Program-made: the position numbers and the translations under genes
The notes under the pieces: model-generated
What the model saw: only the letters and a program-made list of their open reading frames with translations
Databases searched by the model: none
What the model was told of the DNA's origin: nothing
Part shown: one piece after another, positions 1-8,596 of the stretch
How positions within the stretch are numbered: the stretch's first letter is position 1
Layout of the letters: every line of letters begins with the position of its first letter
Source of the DNA: an uncultured Bacteroidota bacterium
GTDB taxonomy: Bacteria > Bacteroidota > Bacteroidia > NS11-12g > UBA9320
Assembly: GCA_937124965.1 (NCBI GenBank)
Contig: CAKZLB010000005.1
Coordinates: 124,001 to 188,000, forward strand
Reading direction: 5' to 3'
Length of the DNA: 64,000 bases

Positions 1-1276
1 AATCGTATCCATAAAATGTCATTACCACTGTCCCGACAATAAACACAGTCAAGTAAATAAAGAAAAATGCTAAGATGTTATAGATAATCTTTTGTTCAAC
101 TGCGCGGCCATTATAGCGAACTGGGATAATAGCACTTGGGTGTAATAGTCTCTTAAGTTCGGCCATACCGTTTTTCGCAATTAATACATGTCGAACGATT
201 TTAATTCCACCCGATGTTGAACCGGCAGATGCCCCAAAAAACATTAACATAAAAAACGCTAAAGTTAAAAAGTATCCCCAGGTTGTATAATCGGCGGTGG
301 CGAAACCAGTAGTTGTTACTATGCTAATAACCATAAATAACGACTCACGAAATGATTTTTCGAATGGTCCTAAATCTAGATATAGTAAAGATAGAGTTGT
401 TGCAATGGTTGTGATGACTACCAAACCAGCATAGAATCTAAATTCTTCGTTTTTTACGATTTCAGCAAACTTGAACTTGATAATCAAATAAAACAGGGTG
501 AAGTTTATTCCCCCAAAAAACATAAATAAACTTATGACATATTCGATGGCTGGAGAATTGTACGCCATTATACTTGCATTTCTCGTAGAAAACCCTCCTG
601 TTGAAACCGTTGCAAACGAATGATTAACAGCGTCATACCATTCCATTCCAGCGAGTTTTAACGCAAACACCTCTACCAACGTAATAGACGCATAAATATA
701 CCAAAGTCGTTTAGCCGTTTCCGTTATTCTTGGGTGGAGTTTACTGGTTGACGGTCCAGGAGATTCTGCCATAAAAAGTTGCATCCCTCCTACTCCTAAA
801 ATAGGTAAGATTGCAACTGTTAATACGATAATTCCCATTCCTCCAATCCATTGCGTCAAACTACGCCAAAGCAAAATTCCTTTGTGAACTCCTTCGATAT
901 CATTTAATACCGAACTTCCAGTTGTTGTATACCCAGAAACTGTTTCAAATAATGCAGAAGTAAACTCGGGTATTGCGCCACTTAGCATATACGGCAGGCT
1001 CCCACTGATTGACAAAGCCGTCCAACCCAAAGCAACAATCAGATAACCATCCTTTTGTCGAAGTTTCTTTTCGTGGTTTCGGGTAAAATACCATAACATA
1101 AAACCTATGTTTAGGTTAATTGCCGAACTAATTAATATGGGATACGTATCTCCTTCGGAATAATATAAACTGGTAGGTAAGCACAATAGAACGAATAGTC
1201 CATTGAGCATTAACAATAACCCAATCACATTGGATATTAGTTTCCAGTTGATGTACGAATTAGAAGAATTTTTCAA
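1..1276 (-). CDS. trkH: Trk potassium uptake protein TrkH (partial, C-terminus beyond window)
   Basis: Membrane subunit of the Trk potassium transporter; with the cytoplasmic TrkA it imports K+ driven by the membrane potential. The reverse strand reads without a stop to the window edge (about 425 codons) and is strongly hydrophobic. Family hallmarks visible are the pore-loop segments HSFATVSTGGFSTRN, TTTGFATADY and GASAGSTSGGIKIVR. The start is uncertain. The first ATG (1210) would remove the conserved INWKLI segment, so I prefer the TTG at 1274-1276, which overlaps the end of trkA by 17 bases. The overlap implies one trkA-trkH transcript. The C-terminal end is cut by the window. Confidence 0.93.
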   Translation of the reverse strand, partial: MKNSSNSYINWKLISNVIGLLLMLNGLFVLLCLPTSLYYSEGDTYPILISSAINLNIGFMLWYFTRNHEKKLRQKDGYLIVALGWTALSISGSLPYMLSGAIPEFTSALFETVSGYTTTGSSVLNDIEGVHKGILLWRSLTQWIGGMGIIVLTVAILPILGVGGMQLFMAESPGPSTSKLHPRITETAKRLWYIYASITLVEVFALKLAGMEWYDAVNHSFATVSTGGFSTRNASIMAYNSPAIEYVISLFMFFGGINFTLFYLIIKFKFAEIVKNEEFRFYAGLVVITTIATTLSLLYLDLGPFEKSFRESLFMVISIVTTTGFATADYTTWGYFLTLAFFMLMFFGASAGSTSGGIKIVRHVLIAKNGMAELKRLLHPSAIIPVRYNGRAVEQKIIYNILAFFFIYLTVFIVGTVVMTFYGYD

Positions 1277-2597
1277 CCTCTTTTATTACTGAGTATTCTG
1301 ATAAGACAACAACTTTGTCATTCGCTTCAATTTGATCATCTCCAGAAATCATGCGTGCTACTCCTTTTCGGAGAATACCACCGATGATTGCTTTTTTCGG
1401 AAATTTGAGATCCTTAACTTTTAGTTTCGTGATTTTTGAGTTTTCCTTTGCATTAAATTCTAAAATTTCTGCGTCTAACCCATGAACCGCTGCGATACTG
1501 ATCACGTCACCTTGTCGTACATAACGGAAAATGTTATTGGCAGCAATTAGCTTTTTATTGATAAGTGTATCAATACCTATCGTTTGAGATAAGTTTATGT
1601 AATCCATGTTCTCTACGAGAGCAATAGTTTTTTTCACCCCGTGTGCCTTTGCCATTAAGCAAGACATAATATTCGTTTCCGAATTACCAGTAACGGCAAT
1701 GTAGGCATCCATATCGCCTATATTTTCTTGTTCCAAAACTCGAACATCATGTCCGTCGCTATTGATAACAAGTATATCGGAATACTCATCTGCAATAGCC
1801 ATACAACGTTCACGGTTTTGTTCGATTAATTTGATTTTACGCTTTCTGCGAATCTTTTCAATTGCGTTTAATCCAACTTTCCCACCGCCTAACATCATTA
1901 CATTTTTAATACGATGTTCTTGTTTGCCGGTTAGCGTTATTATTTCATCAAGACCAGCGGGTAGCGACAAGAAGTAAATGTGATCGTGCAAATGAAACTT
2001 CGTATCCCCTCTTGGAACCATGGTTTCACCGTCACGTTGAATGCCAATTGGTATAAAGTTAAAACTTGGGTTTAATGCTGCTGTTTCGTTGATCGTTCTA
2101 TTAACGACTGGCGCATCTCTATCAAGGTTAATTCCGACAAGGACTAGTTTACCTAATTCAAAATCAAATGCATCTGTGAAAGCCGATCTTTTTATCAGTC
2201 TCCAAATCTCTTTAGACGCTAGGTCTTCTGGGCTAATCATCACATCGATTCCCATTTTTTTGAAATCAATCGAGCATTTACCGTCTAAAAACTCCGTATT
2301 ATTTACACGTGCGATTGTTCGTTTCACTCCCAACTGTTTAGATATGGTAGACACCATAAAATTGGTTTTTTCTGAGGACGTAACGGCAATCAATAAGTCT
2401 GCTTGTCCGACTTCAGACTCTTTGAGAACTTTAACAGAGCATGCATCGCCCTTGAGTCCGAAAACATCTAGTTCGTCTTTTACTCGATTTAATACTCGAC
2501 TGTTGTCATCAATAATCGTGATATCGTGTGATTCGTTAGAAAGCAATTTTGCTAAATAATAACCCACTTCCCCTGCTCCAGCAATTACAATTCTCAT
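1260..2597 (-). CDS. trkA: Trk system potassium transporter TrkA
   Basis: Cytoplasmic regulatory subunit of the Trk potassium channel; it binds NAD(H)/ATP and gates TrkH. The 445-residue protein has the usual duplicated layout: RCK_N (starting MRIVIAGAGEVGYYLAKLL, a Rossmann glycine motif), RCK_C, a second RCK_N (VMMLGGGKVGLNAIEKI, about residue 235) and a second RCK_C ending at the C-terminus. A longer reading from 2615 is possible, but the Rossmann fold begins exactly at the internal ATG at 2597, and a promoter-like box at 2613-2620 would leave the upstream ATG outside the transcript. It overlaps trkH downstream. Confidence 0.96.
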   Translation of the reverse strand: MRIVIAGAGEVGYYLAKLLSNESHDITIIDDNSRVLNRVKDELDVFGLKGDACSVKVLKESEVGQADLLIAVTSSEKTNFMVSTISKQLGVKRTIARVNNTEFLDGKCSIDFKKMGIDVMISPEDLASKEIWRLIKRSAFTDAFDFELGKLVLVGINLDRDAPVVNRTINETAALNPSFNFIPIGIQRDGETMVPRGDTKFHLHDHIYFLSLPAGLDEIITLTGKQEHRIKNVMMLGGGKVGLNAIEKIRRKRKIKLIEQNRERCMAIADEYSDILVINSDGHDVRVLEQENIGDMDAYIAVTGNSETNIMSCLMAKAHGVKKTIALVENMDYINLSQTIGIDTLINKKLIAANNIFRYVRQGDVISIAAVHGLDAEILEFNAKENSKITKLKVKDLKFPKKAIIGGILRKGVARMISGDDQIEANDKVVVLSEYSVIKEVEKFF

Positions 2598-2612
2598 GTG
2601 TAAAACGTTGAG

Positions 2613-2620
2613 CAAAAGTA
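2613..2620 (-). promoter_or_regulatory. Bacteroidota -7 promoter box for trkA-trkH
   Basis: The reverse strand reads TACTTTTG, a perfect match to the Bacteroidota TAnnTTTG -7 box, 15 bases upstream of the chosen trkA start. The expected transcription start is only a few bases before the ATG, so the leader would be very short. No clear -33 TTG is visible. Confidence 0.6.
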
Positions 2621-2745
2621 AATACTCTTTGATATAGTTAACACATTTTTAATTGATTATCAGCGGAAATTGACCAAAAGGGAATACAGTTGAAATTATA
2701 TCAAAAAAAGGTTTAAAATTTTCGGTTTTAAAACTCAAAAAATCA

Positions 2746-2753
2746 TACTTTTG
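2746..2753 (+). promoter_or_regulatory. Bacteroidota -7 promoter box
   Basis: TACTTTTG matches TAnnTTTG and ends 18 bases before the ATG at 2772. It lies in an AT-rich intergenic stretch between divergently transcribed genes, which supports a real promoter. The -33 element is not obvious. Confidence 0.6.
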
Positions 2754-2771
2754 CGAAAATTTTTTTTGGAG

Positions 2772-3248
2772 ATGGCAGTAACGAGACTAGAGCGTAAAGC
2801 AAGACGAAATAAGACAAGAGCTAAAGAAAGAACATTAGCAATCAAGCGTAACATCCGCAGAAATTATGTTGCTTCACCTTATAAAGAGGAATCTGGAATT
2901 ATTCTAGAAGAAGATGCATTAACAGTTGCAGAAAACTTAAAAAGCGGAAAAGCGGCTCCAAAGAAAGCAGCTCCAAAAGCTAAAGCAACGACATCTGAAG
3001 CTGACAAATTAACGAAAGTTGAAGGAATCGGACCAAAGATTGCTGAAACGTTAAACGCTGCAGGTATCAATACATTTGCTGAATTAGCGACAAAAACATC
3101 AGAAGAAATTCGCGAAATCTTAGACAACGCTGAAGGAAACTTCAAAGCACACGATCCAGGAACATGGCCTAAGCAAGCTGAAATGGCTGCTGCAGGAAAC
3201 TGGGACGAGCTAAAAGCTTGGCAAGACGAATTAGACGGCGGTAAGTAA
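2772..3248 (+). CDS. Helix-hairpin-helix domain protein with basic N-terminus
   Basis: 158 residues from the ATG preceded by a purine-rich TTGGAG. Residues 1-35 are extremely basic (RLERKARRNKTRAKER), followed by a short acidic stretch and an Ala/Lys/Pro linker (about residues 65-80). The C-terminal ~75 residues form a helix-hairpin-helix-like fold (KVEGIGPKIAETLNAAGI, then FAELATKTSEEIREIL), the type found in nucleic-acid-binding proteins and as extensions on some Bacteroidota ribosomal proteins. A role in nucleic acid or ribosome binding is inference. A strong terminator follows directly, so it is probably monocistronic. The alternative TTG start at 2751 lies inside the promoter box and is rejected. 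Confidence 0.85.
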   Translation: MAVTRLERKARRNKTRAKERTLAIKRNIRRNYVASPYKEESGIILEEDALTVAENLKSGKAAPKKAAPKAKATTSEADKLTKVEGIGPKIAETLNAAGINTFAELATKTSEEIREILDNAEGNFKAHDPGTWPKQAEMAAAGNWDELKAWQDELDGGK

Positions 3249-3270
3249 TCCTCGTCTTATAAAGTATTAC

Positions 3271-3302
3271 AAGCTCTAATCGTAATGATTAGAGCTTTTT
3301 TT
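3271..3302 (+). terminator. Rho-independent terminator
   Basis: A perfect 11-bp stem (AAGCTCTAATC at 3271-3281 with GATTAGAGCTT at 3287-3297), a five-base loop and a T run. It ends transcription of the helix-hairpin-helix gene. Confidence 0.9.
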
Positions 3303-3317
3303 GTTAATATTCGGCCT

Positions 3318-3707
3318 ATGAAATATTTGCTTACTCTTTTATCTATTTGCTTGATATTTCAATCAACGGTTGCCGACCAACACCAATTCATCAACCGAGA
3401 TATTGCAGAAAAAGCAGTAGCCCTTTTAAACCAGCAAAAGGAAATCATCGAGTGGTGTGCCTGTTGTGGAACAAAACCTAAACGTTACAAACTCATCTCA
3501 GCCGAAATCGAAAAAAGTTCCATTCAGTTCGTTCACATAAATATCAAAGTCAAAACGAAAAAGGGCGAAAGAACATTGAAATGGATAGACCTAGCGTATA
3601 TCCATATCAAAAACCGTCGTGTTAGCGAATGTTTAGCGGTGAAGTTAGGTCTGAAAGCCAACCCTTGTACAACACCGTTTCGATGGCGGTCTGTGAAACG
3701 ACATTAG
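3318..3707 (+). CDS. Small exported hypothetical protein
   Basis: 129 residues. The start at 3318 gives a clean signal peptide (MKYLLTLLSICLIFQSTVA). An earlier ATG at 3285 falls inside the terminator hairpin of the previous gene and is rejected. The mature part has a Cys cluster (WCACCG, about residue 46) and further Cys at the end, then many Lys/Arg. I do not recognise the family; the clustered cysteines might bind metal or form disulfides in the periplasm (inference). Confidence 0.7.
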   Translation: MKYLLTLLSICLIFQSTVADQHQFINRDIAEKAVALLNQQKEIIEWCACCGTKPKRYKLISAEIEKSSIQFVHINIKVKTKKGERTLKWIDLAYIHIKNRRVSECLAVKLGLKANPCTTPFRWRSVKRH

Positions 3708-3788
3708 CCTACATCTTCATTTGAGCAAAAGTCTTTTTGCCTTTACCTATGGATAGCTTTTATTGAGTCGTATTCTATATCTTCGAAT

Positions 3789-4475
3789 ATGCACAAACTA
3801 TTGATCACACTTGTACTAGTATTTTCATGGTATTGCAGTTTCGCACAAACACGAGTTGGTTTTGAAACTGGATTTGTTCGTATGTATGGCGATGTTATTG
3901 GTGGCGGTGCCGAACTTGAATTATCAGGGAAGCATCAATTTAAAAATCATTTAACGTTTGGTCTTATAACTACTGCTGGATATAATGAAGGAGGAAATAA
4001 GAACCTTAACTTTATTTACGGTACACACTATGTTTCGGCGAGACCATCAATCGGATATGTTTTTCGTGTAAATAAATCAATTGCGATAAGTCCTTCGCTG
4101 GGACTTGGTATTATGTATTTCGATGGTTATGGAAGATTTACAAATGAGTCTGAAGGCCGAAACGCCTATTTTATGGATGGTGGCAAAGGGGAACATGTTA
4201 GATTTAGCACGATCATAGTTATGGGACCAGTTCCGTTTTATTCGTTTTTTAACGAATCCGTTTTAATATTCAGTCCGTCAGTCCAACTCCAACAGCAAAT
4301 TGCTGAACGATTGTCGTGTTCCTATTCTATAACTTATAATTATATAAATTCCGATGGGTTCGATGCCTACTCGTTTTCAGGCGATCCAGAACATAAGGAT
4401 TATTACTACTCACTTAAACTTGGTTTACAATGGCAGTTGGGAAAGATTGAAAACCCTCAATCTACTCAACAATAA
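3789..4475 (+). CDS. Outer-membrane beta-barrel-like protein
   Basis: 228 residues with an N-terminal signal peptide ending near SFAQ (residue 20). The rest alternates polar and hydrophobic residues with many Gly/Tyr/Phe, and the last strand-like segment (YYYSLKLGLQWQLG) fits an outer-membrane barrel. There is no detectable enzymatic motif. The 3' end overlaps the convergent kelch gene by 14 bases. Function unknown. Confidence 0.7.
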   Translation: MHKLLITLVLVFSWYCSFAQTRVGFETGFVRMYGDVIGGGAELELSGKHQFKNHLTFGLITTAGYNEGGNKNLNFIYGTHYVSARPSIGYVFRVNKSIAISPSLGLGIMYFDGYGRFTNESEGRNAYFMDGGKGEHVRFSTIIVMGPVPFYSFFNESVLIFSPSVQLQQQIAERLSCSYSITYNYINSDGFDAYSFSGDPEHKDYYYSLKLGLQWQLGKIENPQSTQQ

Positions 4476-5763
4476 TCTTCTTCGAAACTATTTCCTTGCC
4501 ATCTGAATCAGTAATTCTTAGAACATAAAGTCCAGCTGTTAACACCTTTATGTCAAAAGAGGTATTTTGCGAATTGATGATCTGACTTCTAACAATTTGA
4601 CCAATATCATCGAACAAAATGATCTCTTTTCCTTTGAGACAATCATCATTCCTGCTAAACACATTAAGTACTTCTGAGGTTGGGTTTGGATAAATGCTAA
4701 TCTCAATTTCACCACATCCATTAAGATACATCTTTACAATGAGTGTATCATAAACTGAAGTTGTATCGAAGACTTGATGATAAACTGTATCCACAAATAA
4801 ACACGTATCCGAATTATGGGTAAGCTTCCACAAATCGGCCAATGAACCGTTCTCACCATAACCTCCAACAGTATAAACGGCAGTATCTCCAAAAACAAAA
4901 TGATGAGCAGAAATTCGAGGAACAAAATTTAAATTAGACGGCTGATGTGTCCAGCTATTTGTCTGATAATCATACACATAAAAATCATTTGCATAATCTG
5001 TTATGTATGTTCCAGAGTTTGTACCGCAACCTACATAAGCTCGATTGTTAATTACAAACGCCGACGTTATGCGCCTAAGCATTCCTGGCATAGGAGCAAT
5101 CGGCTCCCAGCTGTCATTGGAAGCATTATACTTCCAAAACTTGTCAGTTAGATCATTAGATCTACTTTTTCCATTACCAAAATAACCATAATCATTTAGA
5201 GTAAAGCTTGTAATATTAATCGATTTAGCACCAGGAAAGGACGCCCGCTTTGTCCAATTATTTGTTTGAGGGTCATAGCTATATAAGTCATTATGATAAA
5301 TTCCAGATTCGCTACCACAACCAACATAAGCCACATTATCTATTACAAAACTCCCTGCACCATACCTGCCATTACTTGGGAAATTTGCTCTTTGATTCCA
5401 TTGATCGTACACAGGGTCATATTCCCATAACGTCTTTACTGAAGTTGTTCCATTTTGCCCTAAACATACATAACCTTTATTACCAATGACAAATGAAGTC
5501 GCAGAAAAAAGCGCTCCTCCTGGAAAGTCTTGTATTTTCTTCCATTCATCGGTGTCAGGATTGTATTGCCAAAAATCTTTTAAATTAGTCCCATCATACT
5601 GCCGCCCAAGGCCAAAATAGCCTTTTCCATCTAAAACGAAACTCACCGCTTCATGCCTTCCGTATCTAGGAACGCTTGACTTTGAAACCCAATTCAATTG
5701 GGCTGATGCTAAAAAGTCATTCCCAAGAAAAAGGATAACCAAAAGAATAAGTCTTGAATGCAT
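4462..5763 (-). CDS. Kelch-repeat protein with T9SS C-terminal sorting domain
   Basis: 433 residues from the ATG at 5763, which gives a signal peptide (MHSRLILLVILFLGN to SAQ). The body holds five or six kelch-type blades with recurring G-Y-G and W-x-Y segments (for example GYFGLGRQYDGTNLKDFWQY, VCLGQNG, VAYVGCGSESG), expected to fold as a beta-propeller. The last ~75 residues have the T9SS type A signature (SIYPNPTSEVLNV, then GLYVLRITDSDGKEIVSKKI). The protein is therefore expected to cross the outer membrane by the type IX system and be anchored or released. The ligand is unknown. An upstream in-frame ATG at 5802 would spoil the signal peptide. Confidence 0.9.
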   Translation of the reverse strand: MHSRLILLVILFLGNDFLASAQLNWVSKSSVPRYGRHEAVSFVLDGKGYFGLGRQYDGTNLKDFWQYNPDTDEWKKIQDFPGGALFSATSFVIGNKGYVCLGQNGTTSVKTLWEYDPVYDQWNQRANFPSNGRYGAGSFVIDNVAYVGCGSESGIYHNDLYSYDPQTNNWTKRASFPGAKSINITSFTLNDYGYFGNGKSRSNDLTDKFWKYNASNDSWEPIAPMPGMLRRITSAFVINNRAYVGCGTNSGTYITDYANDFYVYDYQTNSWTHQPSNLNFVPRISAHHFVFGDTAVYTVGGYGENGSLADLWKLTHNSDTCLFVDTVYHQVFDTTSVYDTLIVKMYLNGCGEIEISIYPNPTSEVLNVFSRNDDCLKGKEIILFDDIGQIVRSQIINSQNTSFDIKVLTAGLYVLRITDSDGKEIVSKKIIVE

Positions 5764-5815
5764 GTTCAAACCGTTTAAAACAACCAAACTATGCCTTCTC
5801 ACGTTAAAGGAAAAA

Positions 5816-8560
5816 CTACTTCGCTGCTTCCGCTTCTGCCAGTTGCTTAAATTTTCCTTTGCTTTTTCTGAGTCGACAACTAACCACCTTATATTCCGGG
5901 CACATCGCTTCAGAGCAATGCTCGTCTGAAGTAATAATATTTAGCATCACTTCAGGGAAATGGAAGGTAGAACTCAATATTCCTGGCTTCATTTCATCCG
6001 TTACAAATGCTTTAATATCTACTTTTCCCCTTGGTGATTCTACACAAACAAACTCCCCGTCTTCTATCCCTTCTTTTCGGGCATCATCAGGGTGAATTAA
6101 CAACACATCTTCTGTTAAGATTTCAACATTCCCAGTACGACGTGTCATCGCACCACAATTGTAATGTTCTAGTTCTCTGTTTGTTGTGATAATATACGGA
6201 AAGTCTTTGCTATATTTTTCAAGCTCTTTTGACTCTTCAAAAGGGAAGAATGCAAATTGACCTTTACCGTTTTTAAACTCTTCAATGTGAAGCATTTGAG
6301 TGTCTGTACCATCGGGCTTTACTGGCCATTGCTTGCCATTAATGCCTAACTCATCCCATTTTACACCGGCAAAAAATGGAACGATTTGAGAAATTTCTTC
6401 CAACATTCCTTTTGCCGTATAATCTGGCTGAGCATATCCCATTCTGTTCATCACGTCGATGATGATCTGTCCGTCTGGCTTAGTGCCTTCCAATGGCTCA
6501 ACCACTTTATTTACACGCTGAATTCTTCGTTCTCCGTTGGTGAAGGTTCCTTCTTTCTCCAAAAAACTTGACCCTGGCAATATTACCGTTGCTCTTTCAG
6601 CTGTTTCTGTCATAAACAACTCTTGAACAACCAATAAATCAACACTTTCCATAGCCTTGATTACCTTGTTCGTGTTTGGATCTGTTTGAACTACGTCTTC
6701 TCCGATTATCCATAATGCCTTCAAATCTCCATTTATTGCCGCGTCAAACATTTCAGGAATTTTATACCCAATATGACTTGGAACATCAGCCTTGTAAAAG
6801 GTGTTGTATCGGTGATTCATCTCTGGATCAGTAACGTCTAAGTAACCTGCTCCTTGATGTGGTTGAGCCCCCATATCTGCTGCTCCTTGGACATTGTTTT
6901 GTCCACGTAGTGGATTCATTCCAGCACCACGTTTACCAATGTTACCAGTAATCATAACTAAATCAGCAATCAGCTGAATAGCAAATGTTCCTTGCGAATG
7001 TTCTGTAACCCCTAATCCATGGAACTCCATTGCAGCCTTAGAGCTTGCATACGCTTTTGATGCTTCTCGTACCAAATTACGATCAACACCAGTTAAGCGC
7101 TCCATTTCATCAATATCTAGCGCTAAAATCTCTTTTTTCAATGCGTCAAACCCCTCTGTTCTTTCAGAAACAAATTTGTCATCAGCCCAACCTTCGCTTA
7201 TGATGTAATACAACATCATGTTCAACATAGCTACGTTGGTGCCTGGTCTTAATTGCAGGTGATATGTTGCGTATTTCGCTAATTCAATTTTTCGAGGGTC
7301 AATAACAATGCTTGTTACTCCCTTCATGAATTTCTGCTTAATTTTTACTCCTGTAACTGGATGTGCATCGGTTGGGTTCGCTCCGATAACTAGGATACAA
7401 TCAGTGTGATCTAAATCGTCTACTGAATTTGTTGCTGCACCAGTTCCAAACGCTCGTTGCATACCTAACGCTGTTGGTGAGTGACAAACACGTGCGCAAC
7501 AATCAATATTATTAGTCCCAACGACCGCACGAATAAACTTCTGCATGAGATAGTTTTCTTCGTTAGGTGTTCTGGCTGAAGAGATTCCTGCAATCGAATC
7601 AGGTCCATGCTCGTTTTTGATTCTGTTTAATTCGTCAACGATATACGTATAAGCCTCGTCCCAGCTAGCTTCTTCGAACTTTCCATTTCGTTTAATTAAT
7701 GGCGTTCGTAAGCGATCTGGATGATTGTAAAACTTAAAGGCATATCGACCTTTTAGGCACGTATGTCCGCCGTTTGTTTGAGCGTCATACGGAGCCGTAA
7801 TTGATAGAATTTCACCGTTCGATGTGCTTACTTCAAGATTACACCCTACTCCGCAATACGTACAAATGGTTCGAGTCGTTTCCTCAGCAACAACTGCCTT
7901 TGATTGGAAAACATCTGAAATCGCAGAAGTTGGACACGCTTGAGCGCATGCTCCACAACTTACGCAGTCAGATTCCATGAATGTGGTATCTGCACCTTTT
8001 ACAATATGGCTATCAAAACCACGTCCAGCCATACTTAATACGAATGAACCTTGCACCTCGTCACATGCTCGAACACATCGATAGCAATTAATGCACTTCG
8101 ACATGTCCGAAGTCATGTATGGATGACTTAAATCTTTTTCACGTTCCAGATGGTTTTTCCCTTCTGGGTAACGAACATCGCGGATACCAACTTGAGCAGC
8201 GACATCTTGCAGCTCACAATTTCCATTTACTTCACAGGTTAAGCAATCCAATGGGTGATCTGTTAAGACCAACTCCATAATGTTTTTACGAAGTTTCTTA
8301 ACCTCTTTTGAATCCGGATAAATATATTGACCAGCCGCAACTGGTGAATGACACGAAGCCATTGTCTTAGTCTTTCCACCTTCTTCTAACGCAACATCAA
8401 CACTACACACTCTACACGAACCAAACGGGTCTAAATTAGGTGCATCACAAAGTGTTGGAATGGCGTTTTCCTTGCCTGTAATTCGCTTTACAAATTTCAA
8501 CATCGTTTCTCCTTCGAGAAATTCATGCGGTTGATTATTGATATATGCTATTCTGTTCAT
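5816..8560 (-). CDS. fdhF: Formate dehydrogenase alpha subunit (Mo/W-bisPGD, NAD-linked type)
   Basis: Catalytic subunit oxidising formate to CO2. The 914 residues show, in order: an N-terminal NuoG-like 2Fe-2S domain (CRVC); a His/Cys-ligated 4Fe-4S site (DHPLDCLTCEVNGNC, about residue 100); two ferredoxin-type 4Fe-4S motifs (CINCYRCVRAC and CVSCGACAQACP); the 4Fe-4S site of the molybdopterin domain (CTYCGVGC); and the catalytic domain. The active-site residue is Cys at about residue 359 (CCARVCHSP) where selenoproteins carry Sec. The C-terminal molybdopterin dinucleotide-binding domain is intact (TTNRELEHYNCGAMTRRTGN). The NuoE/F-type partner lies 36 bases upstream in the same direction, so electrons should pass to NAD+. 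Symbol use is by homology; fdsA-like naming is equally possible. Confidence 0.95.
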   Translation of the reverse strand: MNRIAYINNQPHEFLEGETMLKFVKRITGKENAIPTLCDAPNLDPFGSCRVCSVDVALEEGGKTKTMASCHSPVAAGQYIYPDSKEVKKLRKNIMELVLTDHPLDCLTCEVNGNCELQDVAAQVGIRDVRYPEGKNHLEREKDLSHPYMTSDMSKCINCYRCVRACDEVQGSFVLSMAGRGFDSHIVKGADTTFMESDCVSCGACAQACPTSAISDVFQSKAVVAEETTRTICTYCGVGCNLEVSTSNGEILSITAPYDAQTNGGHTCLKGRYAFKFYNHPDRLRTPLIKRNGKFEEASWDEAYTYIVDELNRIKNEHGPDSIAGISSARTPNEENYLMQKFIRAVVGTNNIDCCARVCHSPTALGMQRAFGTGAATNSVDDLDHTDCILVIGANPTDAHPVTGVKIKQKFMKGVTSIVIDPRKIELAKYATYHLQLRPGTNVAMLNMMLYYIISEGWADDKFVSERTEGFDALKKEILALDIDEMERLTGVDRNLVREASKAYASSKAAMEFHGLGVTEHSQGTFAIQLIADLVMITGNIGKRGAGMNPLRGQNNVQGAADMGAQPHQGAGYLDVTDPEMNHRYNTFYKADVPSHIGYKIPEMFDAAINGDLKALWIIGEDVVQTDPNTNKVIKAMESVDLLVVQELFMTETAERATVILPGSSFLEKEGTFTNGERRIQRVNKVVEPLEGTKPDGQIIIDVMNRMGYAQPDYTAKGMLEEISQIVPFFAGVKWDELGINGKQWPVKPDGTDTQMLHIEEFKNGKGQFAFFPFEESKELEKYSKDFPYIITTNRELEHYNCGAMTRRTGNVEILTEDVLLIHPDDARKEGIEDGEFVCVESPRGKVDIKAFVTDEMKPGILSSTFHFPEVMLNIITSDEHCSEAMCPEYKVVSCRLRKSKGKFKQLAEAEAAK

Positions 8561-8596
8561 TGTTCCTTTTATTAAAACTGTGGTAGGTTGTAAATT

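Noticed and set aside
2041-2559. Long open frame antisense to trkA
   Set aside because: It is a shadow of trkA, with no signal, start context or protein-like composition of its own.
5816-8560. Selenocysteine in the formate dehydrogenase active site
   Set aside because: The codon at the active site (about residue 359) is TGT, Cys; no in-frame TGA exists.
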